From Nanobdellota archaeon (lineage in GTDB: Archaea > Nanobdellota > Nanobdellia > SCGC-AAA011-G17 > VGLX01): a stretch of 11,606 nucleotides of DNA. Where the stretch lies: the NCBI GenBank assembly GCA_018894775.1, contig JAHIPG010000137.1:1-11606 (forward strand), read 5' to 3'. Positions within the stretch are counted from its first letter, which is position 1; the number at the start of each line of letters is the position of its first letter. Below, piece by piece: positions 1-5,052 of this stretch. A program made the translations under genes and the position numbers. The notes under the pieces were generated by a model. That model did not search any database. It saw only the letters and a list, made by a program, of their open reading frames with translations, and was not told the DNA's origin.

Positions 1-37
1 GAATGTAAAATTTATTATAGATTCCATGTTATCTTTC

Positions 38-62
38 CTGTAACCGTAACCACCTGTTACAG
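38..62. repeat. Perfect 7-bp inverted repeat CTGTAAC/GTTACAG
   Basis: CTGTAAC (38-44) and GTTACAG (56-62) are exact reverse complements with 11 bases between them. The core word TTACA/TGTAA is the same word that is reiterated at 211-346, so this may be a two-sided version of the same binding site. No gene is visible in 1-718. Function is unknown. Confidence 0.55.
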
Positions 63-73
63 AGGATATTTTA

Positions 74-190
74 TGTTGTTTTCCACCTGCAACGCTACTC
101 TCTCTTTTATTTCCTATGCGTCCTTTATTCTGTTTGGTTGTTCGGTTTGTTAGGGTTGTTCCGTTTTTTTGTGGTACCTAACTTTTATTC
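74..190. repeat. Long imperfect direct repeat, copy A
   Basis: This segment matches 359-494 over its whole length, roughly 80-85% by eye with small indels. Shared landmarks are the 20-mer starting TGTTGTTTTCCAC (74-93 and 359-378, one mismatch), TTTATTTCCTATGC, GGTTGTTCGGT, GTTAGG (149-154 and 437-442) and CCTAACTTTTATT near the end (177 and 481). The offset grows from 285 to 304 bases because of indels. GTTAGG and CCTAAC form an inverted pair inside the copy. The segment is T-rich on the plus strand. An overlapping plus-strand reading frame across both copies looks low-complexity and is not called. Confidence 0.75.
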
Positions 191-210
191 TCGCCAATCA
201 CTAATGTTTT

Positions 211-346
211 TCATTACACCTATTACATTTTATGCCTCTATTACATTACACTTATTACAGTTTATTACAACCCCCTCTCTTATTACATTACAATCATTAC
301 AGTTTATTACACATTACACCTTTATTACATTACACCCTATTTTACA
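211..346. repeat. TTACA word array with a 42-bp tandem repeat
   Basis: TTACA occurs 14 times, starting at 214, 223, 241, 246, 255, 265, 283, 288, 297, 307, 314, 325, 330 and 342. The section from 239 is a tandem repeat of exactly 42 bp: TATTACATTACA begins at 239, 281 and 323, and AGTTTATTACA begins at 259 and 301. About 2.3 units are present. Within a unit the later words are spaced 9-10 bp apart, close to one helical turn, and 42 bp is four turns of B-DNA. The array sits between the two copies of the long direct repeat. It looks like an iteron or centromere-type binding array, but no replication or partition gene is in the window apart from the possible DNA-binding protein at 719. It could also be a simple minisatellite. 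Confidence 0.75.
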
Positions 347-358
347 GACGCAGACCAG

Positions 359-494
359 TGTTGTTTTCCACTTGCAACACATCTCTCTCTATTTTTATTT
401 CCTATGCAACCTTTGTTCTGTTCGGTTGTTCGGTCTGTTAGGTATGTTCTGTTACTTTTGTTAAGTTTGTTGTTGTGTTGCCTAACTTTTATTG
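359..494. repeat. Long imperfect direct repeat, copy B
   Basis: This is the second copy of the repeat at 74-190. Compared with copy A it has an insertion of about 16 bases between GTTAGG (437-442) and CCTAAC (481-486), which includes TTAAGTTTGTT. That insertion word reappears after the gene at 719, at 1076-1086, so the third partial copy there is closer to copy B than to copy A. Confidence 0.75.
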
Positions 495-526
495 CCGTTT
501 TTGTAGCAGGGCCGCCAATAATTATA

Positions 527-561
527 TATGATGTATCGATAGACTTTATTTATACATCATA
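527..561. repeat. Perfect 10-bp inverted repeat, operator-like
   Basis: TATGATGTAT (527-536) and ATACATCATA (552-561) are exact reverse complements separated by 15 bases. A TATCGAT word lies at 534-540, and another copy is at 660-666 inside the second inverted repeat. The element is about 160 bases upstream of the 719 gene. A regulator site or a transcription-stop structure are both possible. There is no long T run directly after it. Confidence 0.5.
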
Positions 562-638
562 AAACATAATTAGCGACGGTAAACAACAATCCTACGCCCC
601 TGAGGAGTATGCCCCTCACCCCCCATCCTCATTATAGA

Positions 639-686
639 TAAGTATATATTTATACACTTTATCGATTTATTATATTTATATACTTA
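639..686 (+). promoter_or_regulatory. Promoter of the 719 gene inside a 10-bp inverted repeat
   Basis: TTTATATA at 675-682 is a good archaeal TATA box about 40 bases before the ATG at 719, which predicts a transcript start near 705. TAAGTATATA (639-648) and TATATACTTA (677-686) are exact inverted repeats, and the right arm overlaps the TATA box. A protein bound to the repeat would cover the promoter. Ribbon-helix-helix proteins often repress their own genes this way, so self-regulation by the 719 product is a reasonable inference. Confidence 0.55.
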
Positions 687-718
687 CAATGCCTTTTCCT
701 AAATACGGTGATTAGGTT

Positions 719-1072
719 ATGGGTAAACAGATAATGATAACGGAAGAAATGTACAACACCCTACTGCAGCTGAAGGAGAAGAACCGTAAGAAAAGCTTCA
801 CCCTGCTGCTAAAGGATATGTGCAGGGATCTTAAAACTCAGGATATGCTCACGGCAGAGATATCCGCCAGTTTTGAGGATGTGAAGAAGTGTGTCCTAGG
901 GAGTGGTCTTAACAGCGGGCTGGTGGATTTGTGTGATAAAATGAAAGTTATTACGGTGAATCTGGCGAAAATGCAGCCAAAAGAACGTGCAAGGTGCGTT
1001 GGTGATATCAAAAGAGGGCTGGATGAGTTGATATTATTTACAGAGGGGAAAGTGGTTGTGAAAAAAAAGTAG
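719..1072 (+). CDS. Small protein with a ribbon-helix-helix-like N-terminus (VapB-type antitoxin-like)
   Basis: This is a 117-aa protein with a well-placed ribosome binding site (GGTGAT, 707-712, 6 bases from the ATG) and a TATA box at 675-682. The first 40 residues fit a ribbon-helix-helix plan: a short strand (KQIMI), a helix (TEEMYNTLLQLKEKNRK), then KSFTLLLKDMCRDL. This resembles archaeal VapB-type antitoxins, where KSF begins the second helix. The remaining 75 residues are helical and charged, longer than a usual VapB tail, and end in VVVKKK. No PIN-domain toxin gene is next to it, so a simple toxin-antitoxin pair is not supported. The gene follows an unusual repeat array and two inverted repeats that could be its binding sites, so a plasmid-like partition or copy-control role is also possible. 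The family call is by eye only. Confidence 0.6.
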   Translation: MGKQIMITEEMYNTLLQLKEKNRKKSFTLLLKDMCRDLKTQDMLTAEISASFEDVKKCVLGSGLNSGLVDLCDKMKVITVNLAKMQPKERARCVGDIKRGLDELILFTEGKVVVKKK

Positions 1073-1075
1073 TAT

Positions 1076-1117
1076 TAAGTTTGTTAACCCTTTTTTGTAG
1101 TGCCTAACTTTTTATTC
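1076..1117. repeat. Third partial copy of the long repeat, with GTGCCTAAC motif
   Basis: TTAAGTTTGTT (1076-1086), a T run, and TAGTGCCTAACTTTTTATTC (1098-1117) repeat the end of copies A and B. The element starts 3 bases after the stop codon of the 719 gene, and its T-rich plus strand could serve as its transcription terminator. AGT-GCCTA-ACT is a short palindrome around the conserved centre. Confidence 0.6.
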
Positions 1118-1174
1118 TCCAGTGACGGCTACGGTTGGCATTGGGTTTTCTCAGGCCCTGTTCTTCGATGGTCG

Positions 1175-1197
1175 GGAGATTTTGACGTCAAAATCCC
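1175..1197. repeat. 18-bp perfect palindrome extended by two pairs, overlapping a stop codon
   Basis: GATTTTGACGTCAAAATC (1178-1195) is a perfect palindrome. GG (1175-1176) and CC (1196-1197) extend it, leaving only A1177 unpaired. It covers the TGA stop (1190-1188) of the minus-strand 81-aa gene. It could be a terminator hairpin, although no T run follows on the minus strand, or a binding or recombination site for a symmetric protein. Confidence 0.6.
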
Positions 1198-1433
1198 TTT
1201 GATAGAAAAGGGTTGGCGTGGGTGGTTTCCATGCATAATTGTTGGTGGTAGCATGTGCTACATTCGTATCCTTGTTCTGGCTGGTTGTGTATGCCGATGC
1301 ATCCTGGTAATGTGCCCATATCTGGGTCGGTGTCAAGAGCTGCTGCTTCTACCCTTATTATTGTTACTGGTCTGTCCTGGTATTCTTCCAGGATTAGTTG
1401 CTGCATATTGTTGTGTTGTTTGTGTTTTCCCAT
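1188..1433 (-). CDS. Small protein with four C-terminal-half cysteines, function unknown
   Basis: This 81-aa frame is supported by a strong ribosome binding site, AGGAGGG at 1444-1450, 10 bases before the ATG at 1433. It also sits 24 bases downstream of the 64-aa gene, so the two look like one operon. The N-terminal part (MQQLILEEYQDRPVTIIRVE) looks like ordinary protein. The second half holds cysteines in the pattern C-x11-C-x2-C-x5-C, which could bind a metal ion, but I recognise no family. Another minus-strand frame (about 1336-1151) is also open and could mean a frameshift or simply chance. The codons are plausible and the frame is kept mainly on the ribosome binding site. Confidence 0.45.
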   Translation of the reverse strand: MGKHKQHNNMQQLILEEYQDRPVTIIRVEAAALDTDPDMGTLPGCIGIHNQPEQGYECSTCYHQQLCMETTHANPFLSKGF

Positions 1434-1457
1434 CCTACTACTTCCCTCCTGTATCTT

Positions 1458-1652
1458 TCATCCCCTGCGTCTTTTAGGCTTGTTTCGTGTTTTCCTGAGG
1501 GTTTTGAGTCTTTGCTGTAGTTCCTCTACCTCTACAGGCGCTAATCTTCCTTTGTATTCTATTACTTTCTGCCGCACACCATCTCTGGTCCTGGTGTTTT
1601 TTACTATGTAGTAGTAATCATGTTTTTTTATTCTCTTACTCCTCAGGAACAT
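1458..1652 (-). CDS. Orphan 64-aa protein resembling an IS1634-type transposase N-terminus
   Basis: The sequence opens MFLRSKRIKKHDYYYIVKN and continues TRDGVRQKVIEYKGRL. This is the pattern (basic start, YYYIV, then VRQ and a Y-x-G end) found at the start of IS1634/IS4-group transposases and in some free-standing small archaeal proteins. After residue 40 comes a short helix (EVEELQQRLKTLRK) and a very basic tail (RNKPKRRRG). The catalytic DDE domain is absent here and downstream. It may be a decayed insertion sequence or a domesticated nucleic-acid-binding fragment. The ATG has no ribosome binding site but lies 30 bases from a TATA box, so the transcript is probably leaderless. The frame is intact and leads an apparent two-gene operon. 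Confidence 0.55.
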   Translation of the reverse strand: MFLRSKRIKKHDYYYIVKNTRTRDGVRQKVIEYKGRLAPVEVEELQQRLKTLRKTRNKPKRRRG

Positions 1653-1662
1653 CAGTATATGT

Positions 1663-1677
1663 GTAGTGCCTAACTAC
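1663..1677. repeat. GTAGT-GCCTA-ACTAC mini-palindrome
   Basis: The fourth copy of the GTGCCTAAC motif forms a perfect 5-bp stem, GTAGT (1663-1667) and ACTAC (1673-1677), around the centre GCCTA. It lies 10 bases upstream of the minus-strand ATG at 1652 and just downstream of its TATA box. If the transcript is leaderless the element is not transcribed with the gene, which favours a DNA-binding site over an RNA hairpin. Confidence 0.6.
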
Positions 1678-1686
1678 CTTATATGT
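1677..1686 (-). promoter_or_regulatory. TATA box of the 64-aa/81-aa operon
   Basis: ACATATAAGG on the minus strand is centred about 30 bases before the ATG at 1652, so transcription should start at or beside the start codon. Copies four and five of the GCCTA palindrome lie on either side of this box, a good position for a repressor or activator. Confidence 0.55.
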
Positions 1687-1690
1687 TTTG

Positions 1691-1703
1691 TGGTGCCTAA
1701 CCA
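1691..1703. repeat. TGGT-GCCTA-ACCA mini-palindrome
   Basis: This is the fifth copy of the motif, 27 bases from the fourth. The stem here is TGGT/ACCA instead of GTAGT/ACTAC: both sides have changed together while the centre GCCTA is kept. Confidence 0.6.
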
Positions 1704-1953
1704 TAGAAAAAATGATGGCGGGGGTAAACCTTTAAATTCTCAGAATATGTTCCCTGTTTTTGTGGGGAGAGGAAAACGGGGTTCTGTTTTTCTCCATAGA
1801 TGGTGTTTCCATCAAAACCTGTCTTTTGTATGAAAGACGGATATCCTGCCACCTCCTCCCCCCGCACACATACTTCTTGTTCTCAAAAACTGTTTCTGTT
1901 GCTCTAATAAATGTTAACTATAGCAGACAAAAAAGGGAAGAAGTAGGAAGATG
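1704..1953. other. Intergenic stretch with one hairpin, no convincing gene
   Basis: I see no supportable gene here. One hairpin stands out: CTGTCTTT (1819-1826) pairs with AAAGACGG (1833-1840) over a 6-base loop, with one G-T pair, and a smaller GATGG/CCATC hairpin lies just before it (1799-1813). They are about 115 bases beyond the end of the minus-strand lipoprotein gene and could help to end its transcript. A plus-strand frame from 1760 runs into the lipoprotein gene and is probably chance. Confidence 0.4.
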
Positions 1954-4332
1954 TCACGGCCAGGGATTCACCCATGTTTCATCACTGCTAACCCATATTA
2001 GGTATCCTTGATTTTTTCTAAGCACAAAATCACTTATACCTATGCCTACTGGGTGAGTAATGAATCTTCCTATTGTGTTGTTCCAGTATGCAATTGTTGT
2101 GCAGTTGGTGATGTTTTTCGCCCAGGGATCAACATGGTCTGCATCCTCTTTGAACCTGCCTATGCTGTTCCACCCTGTTTTGAGCTGCATTGTAACATTA
2201 ATGATGATATCGCCTTGCACTGTGAGTGTGCTGTTGCTTGTGACATAAACCATGTATCCGTTTCCTGTTTTGATATTGAAATTGTTTTCATTTACTCCTG
2301 CGGTGTATAAGGTAAAGTTTTGTTTTGTGCTGTTCCACTCTGTAATGTGTGTACAGTTCTCTATATTCTCTGTGAGTTGTTCGGATGTGAATATGGTATA
2401 GGGTGCCAATGGTAATGTTATAAAATTCCAACCTTCTGTAAGATTTATCGTAACTGTGCTGGTGTTCCAATCATACATGAATATCTTCGTATAGAACTCT
2501 GCTACTTTTTTGTTCTCAACAATAACTCCTGTTTCCCTATTATTTGTTACACTGTTGTATCCCCAGTTTATGCTACTGATTAGTGTTTTATTAGTGTCTA
2601 CGATTACGCCTTTGTTATGGATTTTATCCACTTTCAAATAGTTTAGGTCTATTAGTTTCGCCTCAAGGTCAAGGCCTTCATCACGGCTGATGTTCCGAAG
2701 GTGCATTACGGTCTCCCAGTTACCGGTATCACTCCAGTTATATTTGCTGCCCAGCAGGACTCTTACCTTACAGCCACGACGTGATGCATTAATTGCTGCC
2801 TCTAAGTAGAGATTGGGGTGGTGGTCGCCGTACCATGTCCAGTTCTCACCACAGCTCATCTGCTCAACATAAACACAATATTTGGCGGTGTTTATCATGC
2901 TGATTATGCTTTTAGTCTCTAACGTTGATGTGTCCGGGCAGAGTACAGGGGACACTGTAAAATCCCCTTGTATGGTTTCACTTGGGAACAGGTTCTGCGG
3001 GTAGCTGTTTGTTGGTATTGTTTTGTCTATTTCGTACCCTGGTGTTGGTTCACCATATTTTGGGTCCCCTGGTGTGTATGGGTAACTATCCTTCCTGCCA
3101 GGATCATAATCTTCAAAGAACACATCCGCAAAATAATCTGCAATGCTGCTGTTCCTAACAACAATGCCCCATCCACGATTGCCGAATGTGTTGTTGACTG
3201 GTATCCCTGTATATGCCCAGTTTTCTGAGGTTAGAAAAACTGTTTGGTTGTCTATGATGCAGTATTTTGCATGGTTGTAGCTGTATCTATCATGGATATC
3301 TAAGGTGTCGTTGGTTATCATAAAACGAACCTCTGTGCCGTTCTCATACAATTGGCGTGTTATCCATTTCTCATCATCACCAATACCCCCTACTGGTCCG
3401 CCTTCCAGGAAGACTTTCACATCCACACCCCTGTTGCTTGCATTCACCAATCGTTGTGACAAGTAAGGATTCGTGAACTCATACACATTCAAAAAAATAC
3501 TCTCTGTTGCATTGTCCAGCTCATCTATAATGGTTTGGTAGCTGCTATCAGGTGAACTAAATACAGTCACATTACCAGTGAAATCTATGGTTTGGTATGG
3601 GAAGTCTGATTGGCCAACCCAGTATCCCCTAATATTTGTCCAGTCCTCACTTGTGTTCGTGTCAATGTACTGGTTTGTGGTTTCATTCCTGTTTCTTTTT
3701 AGCAGGTGTCCTTCGGTAACATCCGCCACAGCTGGTCCTGTCCATCCCGCATCTGCATAGGTGCTGGTACCGTAAATAATAACATCAACCACCACTGTCT
3801 GATTTTTGAGTAATACCTCATCACCGGTGTTTGCCAGAGCAAGGCTACCTGATATGGTCATCTGAGGCACATCCGGATCAGAATCAACAGCATACTCAAA
3901 ATCCGCTACTTTTCCTGTTTCCTCCTTGAACGCACTAGCGTTTCCTGTCACAAAAAAATAGTCACCAGGAAATAGCGTTGTGTTCGTGTTGCCAGGGAAC
4001 GTTACCGTTCCTTCCTGATCTGTGATATTCCAACCTGTAACATTCACCGCCCCTGAGCCTTTGTTAAATATTGTTACGTATTCTTCAGGCTCGTAGGATA
4101 AATAAGTATCATAATACACCTCAACAATAAGAACATCCTCTAATATGGTCTTTATGGTTTTTTCTGTTTCCACCACAGTCTCCAAGAAAACAATTCCAGT
4201 CCCTCCTCCTTCTACTTTTTCTTTTTCTACTTTTTTTTCTGATACATCACCAACAGTTAATGAGGAACATGATGTAAGTAGCAGAACCGCTATAGTAAAA
4301 AACACCACCAGTCCTCTGTTGTTGTTTCTCAT
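1954..4332 (-). CDS. Secreted lipoprotein with lamin-tail domain and two phospholipase D/nuclease HKD domains
   Basis: The 792-aa protein begins with a hydrophobic signal and the lipobox LTSC (Cys22 counted from the ATG), so it should be exported and lipid-anchored. Residues about 66-213 form a lamin-tail domain (strand-rich, with NVTGW, FPGDYFF and GDEVLLKN). Two phospholipase D-type domains follow (about 256-410 and 460-620). Their catalytic motifs are both complete: H354-x-K356-x4-D361 and H572-x-K574-x4-D579. Residues 630-792 hold two related GWN...CT.I..WN...GY.VYV units, a cell-surface repeat seen in archaea. About 30 N-x-S/T sequons are spread through the chain. The family cleaves phosphodiester bonds in DNA or lipids; nuclease use on external DNA is my best guess. 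A TTG six bases upstream could start the frame, but the ATG is preferred. No strong promoter is visible. Confidence 0.88.
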   Translation of the reverse strand: MRNNNRGLVVFFTIAVLLLTSCSSLTVGDVSEKKVEKEKVEGGGTGIVFLETVVETEKTIKTILEDVLIVEVYYDTYLSYEPEEYVTIFNKGSGAVNVTGWNITDQEGTVTFPGNTNTTLFPGDYFFVTGNASAFKEETGKVADFEYAVDSDPDVPQMTISGSLALANTGDEVLLKNQTVVVDVIIYGTSTYADAGWTGPAVADVTEGHLLKRNRNETTNQYIDTNTSEDWTNIRGYWVGQSDFPYQTIDFTGNVTVFSSPDSSYQTIIDELDNATESIFLNVYEFTNPYLSQRLVNASNRGVDVKVFLEGGPVGGIGDDEKWITRQLYENGTEVRFMITNDTLDIHDRYSYNHAKYCIIDNQTVFLTSENWAYTGIPVNNTFGNRGWGIVVRNSSIADYFADVFFEDYDPGRKDSYPYTPGDPKYGEPTPGYEIDKTIPTNSYPQNLFPSETIQGDFTVSPVLCPDTSTLETKSIISMINTAKYCVYVEQMSCGENWTWYGDHHPNLYLEAAINASRRGCKVRVLLGSKYNWSDTGNWETVMHLRNISRDEGLDLEAKLIDLNYLKVDKIHNKGVIVDTNKTLISSINWGYNSVTNNRETGVIVENKKVAEFYTKIFMYDWNTSTVTINLTEGWNFITLPLAPYTIFTSEQLTENIENCTHITEWNSTKQNFTLYTAGVNENNFNIKTGNGYMVYVTSNSTLTVQGDIIINVTMQLKTGWNSIGRFKEDADHVDPWAKNITNCTTIAYWNNTIGRFITHPVGIGISDFVLRKNQGYLIWVSSDETWVNPWP

Positions 4333-4523
4333 AATCAAACAATATACCTATTTACTCAATACTACATTAAGTTTACGCTTAAACTATTTTTTTTGAGCGG
4401 CTGATGGAGAGACGACCTGCTAAGGTTCAGGATGTGATTACACAGTTGATTTTTTAATTCTTATTTTAATAGAGCTTTACGCAACACTAGCATCGTTTTT
4501 TCGGCACATCTGGCACAAAATAT
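4333..4523. other. Intergenic region between lipoprotein and restriction cassette
   Basis: This 191-bp gap holds a GTTTA-cgct-TAAAC hairpin (4371-4384), a run of eight T (4387-4394) and a GGCACA-tct-GGCACA direct repeat (4503-4517). The AT-rich restriction cassette ends just beyond it, so it may mark the edge of a transferred segment. A 17-codon plus-strand frame (4404-4457) is too short to call. No tRNA or clear attachment site is seen. Confidence 0.4.
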
Positions 4524-5051
4524 TTAATACAAGATGCTTAGGAACCAGAGCCGCGGTTTTTCAAAGGATCTGTAGTTAAAAGCGCTTTTCTTAAAAGCTT
4601 TAATAATAACATCCATAAACTTGTCTATTTCATCATAACTGTAAACTTTAAATTTAGAAGTGTATCTTACAACTCCAGATTCATCGACATTGTTTGTAGC
4701 TAGATTTCTTCGAATCTTGTTTTCCTTTAACCAATCTTCATGCCATCCAATAGCAAATGTTTTTTCTTCTTTATTGCATTGGATTGAAAGTTTGATTTCT
4801 TGTTTTTGAAGCTTTCTCTCAAATTGCCCTAGTTCTGAAAATGGAAATCGGTCACCCGTCCAATGAGCATCTCTTTTCTCCCAATCAAAAATTATGGAGT
4901 TGCCATCTTCAAAAGTTATAACCCCATCATCTCTAAAATTCTCATTTTTTCTTAGACTCATCTTTATTCTAAAATTGTTTTTACTATTTACTAACTTAAC
5001 GAATCTTTCCAATGAATAATTATGTTCCTTATATTTTGAGGGTCTATACAT
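4524..5051 (-). CDS. Restriction-linked protein of unknown function
   Basis: The ATG at 5051 gives 175 aa and starts one base after the stop of the restriction-modification gene, so translation is probably coupled; a TTG at 5060 would give 178 aa. Visible blocks are GVITFEDGNSIIFDWEKRD (about 43-61), FPFSELGQFERKLQKQ (about 70-85), EIKLSIQCNKEEKTFAIGWH and a C-terminal helix. The order of acidic and basic residues in alternating strands could fit a small nuclease-like alpha/beta fold, but no complete catalytic set is obvious to me. Its position makes a role as a partner or controller of the restriction enzyme likely. It is as AT-rich as that gene, so the two probably moved together. I do not recognise the family with confidence. 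Confidence 0.75.
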   Translation of the reverse strand: MYRPSKYKEHNYSLERFVKLVNSKNNFRIKMSLRKNENFRDDGVITFEDGNSIIFDWEKRDAHWTGDRFPFSELGQFERKLQKQEIKLSIQCNKEEKTFAIGWHEDWLKENKIRRNLATNNVDESGVVRYTSKFKVYSYDEIDKFMDVIIKAFKKSAFNYRSFEKPRLWFLSILY

Positions 5052-5052
5052 A

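Noticed and set aside
149..182. GTTAGG/CCTAAC pairs resembling integron attC core sites
   Set aside because: GCCTAAC fits the short RYYYAAC core pattern, but the order of the two cores is opposite to attC, the spacing varies, and no integron integrase is present.
138..464. Plus-strand open frame of 108 codons
   Set aside because: It runs across the direct repeats and the 42-bp array, which preserves frame because 42 is a multiple of three. The product is low-complexity and no ribosome binding site is seen.
1151..1336. Second minus-strand frame overlapping the 81-aa gene
   Set aside because: It has no ATG or ribosome binding site of its own. It could be the true 3' part if a frameshift exists, but nothing shows this.
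1100..1477. Plus-strand frame of 125 codons with a hydrophobic product
   Set aside because: It lies opposite the 81-aa minus-strand gene, which has a strong ribosome binding site. The hydrophobic run of leucine and valine looks like an antisense artefact.
4404..4457. Seventeen-codon plus-strand frame
   Set aside because: It is too short, with no ribosome binding site or recognisable product; chance is enough.
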